A stretch of DNA of 64,000 nt from Bizionia argentinensis JUB59 (GTDB lineage: Bacteria > Bacteroidota > Bacteroidia > Flavobacteriales > Flavobacteriaceae), in NCBI RefSeq assembly GCF_000224335.1, contig NZ_AFXZ01000013.1:1-64000 (forward strand), read 5' to 3'. The notes under the pieces are model-generated. The model did no database searches, was not told where the DNA came from, and worked only from the letters and a program-made list of their open reading frames with translations. Both the position numbers and the translations under genes were made by a program. Of the stretch, positions 41,440-49,886 are shown in pieces. The stretch's first letter is position 1. Each line of letters begins with the position of its first letter.

Positions 41440-43401
41440 TTACTGCTTGATCAGCTTAAACAAGCCATTTTTATTTTGCGATGAAATTTTCACAATATAA
41501 ACACCTTGCTTTAAATTAGAAATATTAATCTGTTTTTCAGATGTATTATTTAGTTGCTTTACTAATTTCCCAGTTATATCATAAATTTCTAAATCAACAA
41601 CTTGGTTAAGACTCTTTATATTAAAGAAATCTGAAGCGGGGTTTGGATATATTTTCAATTCAACCATGTTATCATCTACAGCACTCATGGTTTTCGCGTT
41701 ATTTATTACTCCAACAGCATCTAAATCAAAACCACTAGAGCCAAAAGGTGTTGGAAATGGATCATTTATTATATTTCCATAGGAATCATAAGAGGCAAAA
41801 GCAGGGTCTATTGTTCCAACCACGTCAATTACTTTAACATGTGTGATACTATTTTTATCCAAAAGCGCGTCGTTAGGAATGTCGGCTAAATCGAAAGGTG
41901 TTCCAAAACCAGTACGATATTTACCCGCTAAATTATTGATATACGTAGCATCAACAGCTCCAAAACCACCGACTTGCGTATCGGTTTGCGTCTGACTGTG
42001 ATTAGGGAATCTGAAATAATTAGCACCATCTGAACTCACTTCAACGAAAGCTAATTCTAAAAAGGTATCACTAAAAGAGTTTTCAAAAACTGCAAAATCA
42101 TAGCCTGGTTCATCAGCAATAGGTATATCAAATGTTAAAATAGCCTCTCCACGATCACCTAAACTCACAATCGCGTTATTAGCAATACCTGTAGCGTTAG
42201 TCTCCGTACCAACAGTAGCATTACCGCTTCCAGAATCTGTAATATTCATTAATCCTCGTGTCACAGATGCACCTGAAGCCCAATCAATAAATAACGTGTT
42301 ACCTTTAGCAATGGCAGTCGTTCCAGTTTGACCTGCAGGTGGCGGGTATATACCCAAAGGCATAGTATACTTATAAATTCCATTTGGATTAATTCCAGCT
42401 GTATAGGTGTTTTGGTAAATTCCAGAAATATTATAAGTAAAAACCTGACCTTCATTTGTATAATCACCAGCATCTGTTAAATAAAACAAATTATCTACAA
42501 GCGAAAATCCATAAGCCGACAACATACCTTCAGCAGATGTATTAATAAATTCTGTTGTTGGTAAGCTAGCTGAAAAATCAAAATTATAAATGTTATTATT
42601 TAACACATAATAAGCATTTCCATTTTCAACTTGTAAAAAATCTGGATGATTACCCATTGTAAAATTATAGATATCCTTTAAAGAAAAATCATTTAAATCT
42701 ATTCTGAATAATTTCGCTAAAGTTTCATCGCCTGTCCACGCTGGTTTTCCACCACAAAGTACATATAAATAATCATCATCAGCTACAATAGAATTTGGAA
42801 CATCCCCTACTGTAATTTCTGAAACCGAATAGTCTGTTAAATTTATAACCGAAACAATATTACCATGACCATAACCACCTTTGTGTGCTACAAATAGCTG
42901 GTTATTCTTTTTGATTATTTTTTCTGGTCCTTCACCTACTGGAATCGTAGTTGTTATAGTATTCGTAGCTAAATCTAATACGGCTACATAAGAGGCATTT
43001 GGATCTGATGCATTTCCCCAATTTGTAATATATCCTAAACCGTTATCAAATTCTATATATCGTGGATTCTCAATACCTATTGTTACTTTTGCACTATATG
43101 CAAATGTCGAGCGTTCGACCACATTAATTTCATTACTCCCGTTGGATACTACATAAGCATGATCACCATAAAAGCCCATGCATTGTGCAACGTCTCCTAT
43201 AGTCTTACCAGGGTTTTCGGATGTAAAAATACCGTTGTTTATAGTTCCTGAATCACTTAAAAAAGATAAGGAAGCGTTAGAGCTACCAAACCCACCTTCA
43301 TTTAATATAAAAACACCATTATCATAATTAGCTTGCGCAAAGCCAGAAAAGGCTAAAAGACCAAAAATAAAAGGTATTAAGAATAGATAATTTTGTTTCA
43401 T
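41440..43401 (-). CDS. Type IX-secreted surface protein: BtuG-like beta-propeller plus extra module
   Basis: 653 residues. A signal peptide (about 1-22), then a YncE/DUF5074-like beta-propeller (about 24-345) that shares NGVF-LNEGG, GDVAQ-M, YITNWG, EGPE and GDETL motifs with the next gene upstream, so the two are paralogues. Residues about 350-570 form a beta-rich module common in surface proteins (YDFAVFENSFSDTFLELAFV, LAGKYRTGFGTPFDLADI, GSSGFDLDAVGVIN). Residues 578-653 are a type A sorting domain (IYPNPASDFFNIKS, then LKQGVYIVKISSQ). The gene sits behind a cobalamin riboswitch with btuB, so binding of vitamin B12 at the cell surface is likely. The module may be a BtuH-like binder, unproven. 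Confidence 0.85.
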   Translation of the reverse strand: MKQNYLFLIPFIFGLLAFSGFAQANYDNGVFILNEGGFGSSNASLSFLSDSGTINNGIFTSENPGKTIGDVAQCMGFYGDHAYVVSNGSNEINVVERSTFAYSAKVTIGIENPRYIEFDNGLGYITNWGNASDPNASYVAVLDLATNTITTTIPVGEGPEKIIKKNNQLFVAHKGGYGHGNIVSVINLTDYSVSEITVGDVPNSIVADDDYLYVLCGGKPAWTGDETLAKLFRIDLNDFSLKDIYNFTMGNHPDFLQVENGNAYYVLNNNIYNFDFSASLPTTEFINTSAEGMLSAYGFSLVDNLFYLTDAGDYTNEGQVFTYNISGIYQNTYTAGINPNGIYKYTMPLGIYPPPAGQTGTTAIAKGNTLFIDWASGASVTRGLMNITDSGSGNATVGTETNATGIANNAIVSLGDRGEAILTFDIPIADEPGYDFAVFENSFSDTFLELAFVEVSSDGANYFRFPNHSQTQTDTQVGGFGAVDATYINNLAGKYRTGFGTPFDLADIPNDALLDKNSITHVKVIDVVGTIDPAFASYDSYGNIINDPFPTPFGSSGFDLDAVGVINNAKTMSAVDDNMVELKIYPNPASDFFNIKSLNQVVDLEIYDITGKLVKQLNNTSEKQINISNLKQGVYIVKISSQNKNGLFKLIKQ

Positions 43402-43420
43402 GTTTTCGTTTTTAAATTAT

Positions 43421-44500
43421 TTAATTATTATTATAAAATCCGTTTGGAATAAGCTTAACATTATAGTTTTTTTTAAATTGGCCCTGTAAATTATATACTA
43501 ATGCTTCGCCATTAGAAACATAGTCTTTAGCATCGGCTATATAGATATCTCCTTCAATAATTTTAAAACCATATAATACTCCCACATTCTGCGAAATGGT
43601 ACTAAAAAGAGGTGCTGTAGGCAATGTGAAATCACTAAAATCTACTCTATATATTTCTCTATTTAGAGTATATAAAAGTGCATTATTATCTATTTGTAGA
43701 TAGCCAGGATGAACACCAGATGCGAAAACAATTTCATCGGTAACTTGATTTGTTACCATGTTTATTTTTTGTATTCCACCTAATGTTTCATCACCTGTAT
43801 AGTTGGCTTTTCCAGAACAAAGAACATATAAATCGTTATTGTGTATAACCATATCTCCTGGCACATCATAAACGGCAATAGTTGACGTAACGCTTTCCGA
43901 AACCGCATCAAGTACAGATATGGTATTACCATAGCCCCAACCGCCATAATGTGAAACATATAGAGTTCCATTATTATTTAATATCGCCTCTGGTCCTTCT
44001 GCAACGGGAATTGTTTTAATAACCACATTGGTTTCTGTGTCTAAAACCGCCACATAATCGTCCGTGGTATCTGCGGGATCACCCCAGTTAGTAATATATC
44101 CTTTATCACCATCGAAAGTCATATAACGCGGAGTTAAAATATCATTTTCAATAGTTGTAATAAGTTCAAAAGTGTAGCGATTTACTACTTCAATAGTATT
44201 TGAATTATTCACTACTATGTAAGCTTTATCTTCGTAAAAAGCCATGCTTTGAGCTACATCCCCTAATAATCTTCCATTAACAGCATAAAATATATCGTTG
44301 TACACCTCTCCTGAATCATCAATAAAAGATACAGAGGCATTAGAACTCGTGTAGCCACCTTCGTTTAAAACAAATACACCGTTAGCGTAATCGCCAGAAG
44401 GTGGTGGATTGTCAATAATAATTTCACGATCGTCACTGGTACAATTCTGCAAAAGCAAACCGGCAGCGAATACGACTACTAATTTTAAATAATTTTTCAT
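43421..44500 (-). CDS. BtuG-like YncE/DUF5074 beta-propeller lipoprotein
   Basis: 359-residue predicted surface lipoprotein (signal ending LLLQNCTSDD, acceptor Cys about 20). The body is a beta-propeller with repeated blade motifs (VFVLNEGGYTSSNASVSFID, DVAQSMAFYEDKAYIVVN, YITNWGDP, GNTISVLDAVSESVTSTIAV). BtuG of Bacteroides, a B12-capturing propeller lipoprotein that caps BtuB, has the same layout. It lies 5 bases downstream of the BtuB-like gene, which strongly supports that role. Ligand is inferred from context. Confidence 0.88.
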   Translation of the reverse strand: MKNYLKLVVVFAAGLLLQNCTSDDREIIIDNPPPSGDYANGVFVLNEGGYTSSNASVSFIDDSGEVYNDIFYAVNGRLLGDVAQSMAFYEDKAYIVVNNSNTIEVVNRYTFELITTIENDILTPRYMTFDGDKGYITNWGDPADTTDDYVAVLDTETNVVIKTIPVAEGPEAILNNNGTLYVSHYGGWGYGNTISVLDAVSESVTSTIAVYDVPGDMVIHNNDLYVLCSGKANYTGDETLGGIQKINMVTNQVTDEIVFASGVHPGYLQIDNNALLYTLNREIYRVDFSDFTLPTAPLFSTISQNVGVLYGFKIIEGDIYIADAKDYVSNGEALVYNLQGQFKKNYNVKLIPNGFYNNN

Positions 44501-44505
44501 AATTA

Positions 44506-46335
44506 CTAAATATTAAAATTTAAATACACATTAAAGTTTCGACCCGGCATGGGTCTATTTAAAACACTTTCATAGGATTCGTTCCATAAGTTTAAAACTT
44601 TTGCACCTAATATATATGTGTTGTTCTTCCTTCCTAAATTATATTCTACACCAAAATTGGCAACCATATAGCTATTAAGAATATGTTCTGACGCATTATC
44701 GGTTGTAGTATAAACTTCGCCGTTTCGGATATATTGATAATAAGCAGACAGTTTTTTGTAATTATACCCTACAGCAGTCGTTAATTTATGATACGGGACA
44801 TAAATTAATTGATTATCCGTTTTTTCGTTTGTTGAAACCGTATAGGCATAGGTTGCCGAGACATCAACTGTATGAGATGCAATACTTTTTTTGGCCGTTA
44901 AAAGCGCTTCAACTCCATAAATTTTGACGTTTTCCGCATTTTTTGGTCGCCAAACACCATTTACATCAGGCGTCCATAATAATAAATTTTGAACTTTATT
45001 ATAATAACCATTAAGCGTCAGTGTAGCATTTGGAATATGTAAAATATGACTCATTTCCCCTTGATAAGATAGTTCAGGTTTTAAATCAGGATTACCGAGT
45101 CCTTCCCAATACATGTCATTATAAGTAGGGATTCTGAAATTTTTGGATGTATTTAATTTCAGACTATAAAAACGCGTTATTTCAGCTTGAACACCTGCTG
45201 AATATAAAAACGGGCTTTCATACACGCTATTTAATTCTTGACGTAAGCTAATCTCATATAAAAATCGTTTATTAACTTTATGTTTTAAGCCTAAAACAGC
45301 AGATCCTAAATGACGTTTTTCATGTTTTATATCAGAACCTTCGCCATTATTTTGATTATAATTAAAGCCTCCACTTATAAGCATTCGGCCTAATTCATAA
45401 TCTAAATTATATTTTAAAAACAAACTCCCTACATCGCCATAACTATAATAATCTCTAGCAATGTTCGGGTAGTATTTATAATTTTCAGTAATGTAAGCAA
45501 CTTTAGTATTGGAGATTATGCCTTTAAATTTGGAGACCCATTCCACCATACTTCGGGTGTTAAAATCATCGTACTTACTTTCTAAAGCATTCGGCGTTGG
45601 AAGAGAGAAATTTCGTTTGCCATCATATATATTGGAATACAAGTTTATAGCATTTTTCTTGTTTAACTTAAAACCAAAAGTCGTGCTGATATTTGTATTC
45701 TTAAATTGTCCATTTTTGTTAATTCGTTCAGTTCCTTGATACTCATAGTTGTTTTCGGAACCTTGATTCGAAATGCCTAATGAAAAACTCGTGTTTTTTG
45801 TTGAATAACTTGTTTTATAATCGATTCCATACGTATTATAACTTCCATAGTTTAAAAATAAATCGTTTTCAAACCCAGTATTGTAGTCAATTTTATTTTC
45901 TAAATAAATACTACCACCAATAGCATTACTGCCATCTACAACGCCACCACCACCCGACTTTACAATTACCTGATCATAGCCTCGCGTATTAACTGTATTA
46001 AAATCTGTTTGACCTGTAGTTTGAGAATTTATATTAATTCCATTCCACAAAACGGCTGTTTGTTGTGCTGTGGTGCCTCTAAAGCTAGGTGAAGAAACCA
46101 TACCTAAACCATTTTCTTTTAAGTAAATAGTGGTATTATAATTTAAAAGACTGGTAAGTGAGGTTGGGTTCCGTTTTAAAATACTATCGCTTAAAATCGT
46201 TTGCGTTGTGGTATAAACTGAATCTTTTAATTTAATATATTTTAAACTGACTTCGTTCAACTCCGTAACTGGAGCATCTTGTGCAAAATTTGCACCAAAG
46301 GAAAAACACATCAATAATGTAAAATATCGATTCAT
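44506..46335 (-). CDS. btuB: TonB-dependent receptor, vitamin B12 type (BtuB-like)
   Basis: 609-residue outer-membrane receptor: a signal peptide (FTLLMCFSFGANFAQ), a plug domain (NEVSLKYIKLKDSVYTTTQT, SLTSLLNYNTTIYLKENGLG, GMVSSPSFRGTTAQQTAVLW) and a beta-barrel that ends in aromatic FNVYLNFNI. The plug contains the IYLENKID strand with GGGGVVDGSNAIGGS. It is the first gene after a cobalamin riboswitch and is followed by two propeller proteins, so it is assigned to cobalamin uptake by context more than by sequence. Confidence 0.9.
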   Translation of the reverse strand: MNRYFTLLMCFSFGANFAQDAPVTELNEVSLKYIKLKDSVYTTTQTILSDSILKRNPTSLTSLLNYNTTIYLKENGLGMVSSPSFRGTTAQQTAVLWNGININSQTTGQTDFNTVNTRGYDQVIVKSGGGGVVDGSNAIGGSIYLENKIDYNTGFENDLFLNYGSYNTYGIDYKTSYSTKNTSFSLGISNQGSENNYEYQGTERINKNGQFKNTNISTTFGFKLNKKNAINLYSNIYDGKRNFSLPTPNALESKYDDFNTRSMVEWVSKFKGIISNTKVAYITENYKYYPNIARDYYSYGDVGSLFLKYNLDYELGRMLISGGFNYNQNNGEGSDIKHEKRHLGSAVLGLKHKVNKRFLYEISLRQELNSVYESPFLYSAGVQAEITRFYSLKLNTSKNFRIPTYNDMYWEGLGNPDLKPELSYQGEMSHILHIPNATLTLNGYYNKVQNLLLWTPDVNGVWRPKNAENVKIYGVEALLTAKKSIASHTVDVSATYAYTVSTNEKTDNQLIYVPYHKLTTAVGYNYKKLSAYYQYIRNGEVYTTTDNASEHILNSYMVANFGVEYNLGRKNNTYILGAKVLNLWNESYESVLNRPMPGRNFNVYLNFNI

Positions 46336-46382
46336 AATCAGTTAGCCCTTTACCCGAAAGCCTTTAATTTTAAGGTTACGAA

Positions 46383-46540
46383 ATTGGCAGGTCTCCTGAC
46401 TTACGTCTTCATGTTGGTCTTCCCATCCTTAAATAGACAGTGACTTGAAGTTTAACATGAAGCTTGATAGCATACAGTTGCGGGAACAGTTCTGGATTTT
46501 AACCAGATTCCCTTTTAATTGAGGTAATCTTGATTTTTTT
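46383..46540 (-). ncRNA. Cobalamin (B12) riboswitch
   Basis: On the minus strand the conserved elements occur in order: GGGAATCTGGT (46512-46502), CCCGCAACTG (46484-46475), TCACTG (46443-46438), GGGAAG (46424-46419) and the B12 box AGTCAGGAGACCTGCC (46401-46386). It lies about 50 bases upstream of btuB and should shut off its expression when adenosylcobalamin is plentiful. The exact ends are approximate. The leader may also hold a short hairpin near CCTTAAAATTAAAGG before the ATG. Confidence 0.93.
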
Positions 46541-46587
46541 GAAAAAACGCAAAAAAATCTTGATTTACCATCAAACCAAATTCTGCG

Positions 46588-46595
46588 CAAAAATA
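46588..46595 (-). promoter_or_regulatory. -7 box of the riboswitch-btuB transcript
   Basis: TATTTTTG on the minus strand matches TAnnTTTG and is followed by C and G. Transcription from here would begin about 45 bases before the riboswitch core. Confidence 0.45.
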
Positions 46596-46625
46596 GCTAT
46601 TCTTTTTAGATTTGCATAATGAAGC

Positions 46626-46733
46626 TTATTTTTTCTTGGTCATTTTATAAAGCAAATAAATAAACCCTGCCAAAAAATGGAAGATAATAACTCTAGCTAC
46701 TATATATAATGTTACATTTGAACCATCACGCAT
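46626..46733 (-). CDS. Possible tiny membrane protein, 35 residues
   Basis: A minus-strand ORF of 35 codons plus stop with ATG at 46733. The product has one hydrophobic segment (YIVARVIIFHFLAGFIYLLY) flanked by basic ends (MTKKK). It lies upstream of the riboswitch promoter and may be independent or chance. Single-pass peptides like this are common in flavobacteria, but there is no family evidence here. Confidence 0.35.
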   Translation of the reverse strand: MRDGSNVTLYIVARVIIFHFLAGFIYLLYKMTKKK

Positions 46734-46747
46734 AGTTGTAAATTTTC

Positions 46748-46759
46748 TGTAAATTTACA
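46748..46759 (+). promoter_or_regulatory. Perfect 12-bp palindrome ahead of btuF
   Basis: TGTAAATTTACA is self-complementary, and a second half-like TTGTAAATTTT precedes it at 46736-46746. It lies about 20 bases before the btuF start. It could be an operator or part of the promoter, but AT-rich palindromes arise by chance. Confidence 0.3.
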
Positions 46760-46777
46760 TGATTTCTAATCAAATAA

Positions 46778-47944
46778 ATGTTACCAATGTTACACAAAAA
46801 AATAATTTTAGTTACCCTACTAGTCAGTTTATTTTTCTGGAATTGCCAAGATAAAAAGCAGAAGGAAATTACGGTAAATGAATCTATTGAAACCTCAATA
46901 AATATTGATTATGCCACAGGTTTCAGTATAGAAAACTACGAACAGTACACCATTTTAAACATTAGTAATCCGTGGCCAAATTCCGAAAAAAATTACAGCT
47001 ATTTATTATTGACAAAAGAGCAGTCAGCGGTCAGTACATTTAATAAGGATGATTACGATGGCATCATTACTATTCCGATCGAAAAAATGGTAGTTACCTC
47101 CACAACGCATATTCCAGCTTTAGAGTTATTAGAGGTTGAAAATACATTGATAGGCTTTCCTGGTACTGACTATATTTCTTCGGAAAGAACACGAAAATTA
47201 ATCGACTCTAAAGCAGTTAGAGAATTAGGGAAAAATGAAGGTATTAATACCGAAGTTTTATTAGAGCTTAATCCAAACGTTGTCGTTGGTTTTGGTATGG
47301 ATGGCACTAATAAAAGTCTTGAAACTATTAGTAAGTCAGGTATTCCTGTTATTTATAATGGTGACTGGGTAGAAACATCACCTTTAGCAAAAGCAGAATG
47401 GATAAAGTTTTTTGGCGTTCTATATAATAAGAGCGAGCAGGCTGACACTGTTTTCAGAAAAATTGAAAGTGATTATTTAGAAGCTAAAAAACTGGCACAA
47501 AATGCCACAAATATACCACGTGTTTTAAGTGGCGCCATGCATAAAGATATTTGGTACCTGCCAAGTGGTACTAGTCCAGAAGCACAACTTTTAAAAGATG
47601 CTAATGTCAACTATTTATGGCAAAATACAGATAGTAAAGGAAGTTTGGCTTTAAATTTTGAAGCCGTTTATGAGAAAGCTAAAGATGCTGATATTTGGAT
47701 TAGTCCATCTTATTATGGGTCATACGAGGCTTTAGAAAAAGCAAACGCACATTACACACAATTTGATGCGTTTAAAAACAAAACCATCTATTCATTTGTA
47801 AATACAGCAGGCGAAACCGGTGGCGTTACTTATTACGAAATAGGAACTGCTAGACCCGATTTAGTGCTGAAAGATTTAGTAAAAATTGCGCATCCAGAGT
47901 TACTTGAAGATTATGAGTCGCAGTTTTTCCATCCATTACAATAA
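46778..47944 (+). CDS. btuF: ABC transporter cobalamin-binding lipoprotein (BtuF-like)
   Basis: Periplasmic binding protein of the TroA/BtuF class III type, 388 residues. The N-terminus is a lipoprotein signal (VTLLVSLFFWNCQDKK). The fold shows the first lobe MVVTSTTHIPALELLEVENT, a long connecting helix region EVLLELNPNVVVGFGMDGTN, and a second lobe with KDADIWISPSYYGSYEALEK. An in-frame ATG at 46787 (MLHKKIILV) is an equally good start. It is followed by permease and ATPase genes (31 and 1 bases), so the operon is an intact importer. B12 as substrate follows from the divergent riboswitch-controlled receptor operon. Confidence 0.88.
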   Translation: MLPMLHKKIILVTLLVSLFFWNCQDKKQKEITVNESIETSINIDYATGFSIENYEQYTILNISNPWPNSEKNYSYLLLTKEQSAVSTFNKDDYDGIITIPIEKMVVTSTTHIPALELLEVENTLIGFPGTDYISSERTRKLIDSKAVRELGKNEGINTEVLLELNPNVVVGFGMDGTNKSLETISKSGIPVIYNGDWVETSPLAKAEWIKFFGVLYNKSEQADTVFRKIESDYLEAKKLAQNATNIPRVLSGAMHKDIWYLPSGTSPEAQLLKDANVNYLWQNTDSKGSLALNFEAVYEKAKDADIWISPSYYGSYEALEKANAHYTQFDAFKNKTIYSFVNTAGETGGVTYYEIGTARPDLVLKDLVKIAHPELLEDYESQFFHPLQ

Positions 47945-47975
47945 CACGATATTTGCAATTAGGTTCTAATCGTCT

Positions 47976-48998
47976 ATGAACACCAAGTTTACATACGCTT
48001 TCATATCACTAATTGCCGTGCTAATTGTTTGCTTTTTTGCAAATATTAGTTTGGGATCGGTGTCAATTCCATTGCATGCTATTGTTGATAGTCTGCTAGG
48101 CTCATCAGATCACGAATCGTGGCAGTATATTATTCAAAACTACCGCTTACCAAAAGCTTTTACGGCTATTTTGGTCGGTTCTGGTTTAGGGATTTCGGGA
48201 TTATTAATGCAAACTCTTTTTAGAAATCCACTAGCGGGTCCTTATGTTTTAGGTATTAGTTCTGGTGCCAGTTTAGGTGTGGCTCTTATTATTTTAGGAG
48301 CAGGTATTTTTGGTGGCGTATTTGCAACTTTATTAATTTCCAAATGGAGCATTATTATTGCGGCAAGTTTAGGGAGTTTTCTGGTTCTATCGGCTGTTTT
48401 ACTCGTCTCTTCTAAAGTACGAGATACAATGGCTATCCTAATTATTGGTCTCATGTTTGGAAGCATTACAGCAGCTGTGGTAAGTGTCCTTTCCTACTTC
48501 AGTAGTGCAGAGCAATTACAACAATATATTTTCTGGGGTTTTGGTAGCTTGGGTAATTTATCTTGGTACGAATTGGCTATTTTCTTTAGTGTTTATATCG
48601 TCGGTTTAATTTTAACCATTTTTTCTATTAAAGCATTAAACTCACTTTTATTAGGCGAAAATTATGCAAAAAGTCTCGGATTAAATCTCAAGAAAAGTCG
48701 GTTGATAATTATTTTAGCCACGAGCTTATTGGCAGGAACCATCACAGCATTTGCTGGACCTATTGCCTTTATAGGTTTGGCTATTCCACATATTACACGA
48801 CAGGTATTTACAACCTCAAATCATAAAATATTATTACCAGCCGTATTTTTATTTGGCGCCATTATTATGCTAATATGTGATAGTATTGCTCAGTTACCAA
48901 CTAGTGATTATACCTTACCAATTAATGCCATCACTTCATTAATTGGTGCGCCCGTGGTAATTTGGCTTTTGGTACGGAAACGGAAAATGCTTTTTTAA
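47976..48998 (+). CDS. btuC: ABC transporter permease, FecCD/BtuC family
   Basis: Inner-membrane permease with about ten hydrophobic segments over 340 residues. Family features include YRLPKAFTAILVGSGLGISG, LAGPYVLGISSGASLGVA, the cytoplasmic GENYAKSLGLNLKKSRLIII loop that couples to the ATPase, and AGPIAFIGLAIPHITRQ. It is the middle gene of a btuF-btuC-btuD order, with the ATPase start 1 base after its stop. Substrate inferred to be cobalamin from context, since the same family also moves haem and siderophores. Confidence 0.93.
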   Translation: MNTKFTYAFISLIAVLIVCFFANISLGSVSIPLHAIVDSLLGSSDHESWQYIIQNYRLPKAFTAILVGSGLGISGLLMQTLFRNPLAGPYVLGISSGASLGVALIILGAGIFGGVFATLLISKWSIIIAASLGSFLVLSAVLLVSSKVRDTMAILIIGLMFGSITAAVVSVLSYFSSAEQLQQYIFWGFGSLGNLSWYELAIFFSVYIVGLILTIFSIKALNSLLLGENYAKSLGLNLKKSRLIIILATSLLAGTITAFAGPIAFIGLAIPHITRQVFTTSNHKILLPAVFLFGAIIMLICDSIAQLPTSDYTLPINAITSLIGAPVVIWLLVRKRKMLF

Positions 48999-48999
48999 G

Positions 49000-49791
49000 A
49001 TGAAAACAGACCAACATATCATCCTTAAAACCGAAAACTTAACAATCGGTTACGCTTCTAAAAAAGTAGAAACAGTTGTAGCTTCTAACATTAATATGGC
49101 CTTACAAAAAGGTCAGCTAATCGGTTTAGTGGGTGCTAATGGTATAGGGAAATCTACGCTTTTAAGAACCTTAACTAACGTACAAGCAAAACTATCGGGA
49201 ACTGTTTATCTAAATGAAAAAAGTTTAGATGCTTACACAAGTTCGGATTTAGCAAAAACCATGAGTTTGGTTTTAACGGAGAAAATAGCTTCTAAAAACT
49301 TAACCGTTTTCGAATTAGTTGCGTTAGGTAGACAGCCGTATACAAACTGGGTAGGTAATTTATCGGAAACAGATTTGGAGGTTATAAATCGCGCAATAAT
49401 CCAAACCAACATCGAAGCGTTAAAAGATAAAAAATGCTTCGAATTAAGCGATGGCCAACTTCAAAAAGCTATGATTGCGCGAGCATTGGCTCAAGATACC
49501 GACTTAATAATTTTAGATGAACCAACTACGCATTTGGATATGTATCACAAAGCATACATTTTAAAATTACTCCAAAAATTAGTTAAAGAGACCGATAAAA
49601 CGATTTTATTTTCGTCCCACGAAATCGATTTAGCTATTCAACTTTGCGATACCATGGTGGTTATGACAAATAATTCAGTTATTACAGATACGCCTAACCA
49701 TTTAATTGAACAAGGTATTTTTGAAACCCTTTTTCCTAAAGATTTAATTGCTTTCGATAATAAATTGGGTAGTTTTCGGGTGAAGAAGTGA
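49000..49791 (+). CDS. btuD: ABC transporter ATPase, BtuD/FepC type
   Basis: Cytoplasmic ATPase that powers the BtuC permease. It has Walker A (GANGIGKST), Q-loop region (SLVLTEKI), a signature (LSDGQLQKAMIARAL, slightly divergent from LSGGQ in having LSDGQ), Walker B (LIILDEPTTHLD) and the H-loop His in SSHEIDLAI. At 263 residues it is normal. It ends the operon. The stop is followed by a 95-base gap before rmuC, which has its own promoter box. Confidence 0.93.
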   Translation: MKTDQHIILKTENLTIGYASKKVETVVASNINMALQKGQLIGLVGANGIGKSTLLRTLTNVQAKLSGTVYLNEKSLDAYTSSDLAKTMSLVLTEKIASKNLTVFELVALGRQPYTNWVGNLSETDLEVINRAIIQTNIEALKDKKCFELSDGQLQKAMIARALAQDTDLIILDEPTTHLDMYHKAYILKLLQKLVKETDKTILFSSHEIDLAIQLCDTMVVMTNNSVITDTPNHLIEQGIFETLFPKDLIAFDNKLGSFRVKK

Positions 49792-49858
49792 ATTTATCAT
49801 CATTATTTCTTTGCTGAAAGTTCATATATCAAATCTCACTTGTTTTAACTAAAAAATT

Positions 49859-49866
49859 TATCTTTG
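49859..49866 (+). promoter_or_regulatory. -7 box of rmuC
   Basis: TATCTTTG matches TAnnTTTG, with a TTG 16 bases upstream (49840-49842). It lies about 20 bases before the rmuC ATG. Confidence 0.55.
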
Positions 49867-49886
49867 ATTAAATTCACTTTTTTGAA

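Noticed and set aside
46740-46777. Second cobalamin riboswitch ahead of btuF
   Set aside because: No B12 box or other conserved aptamer element was found on the plus strand in the gap.
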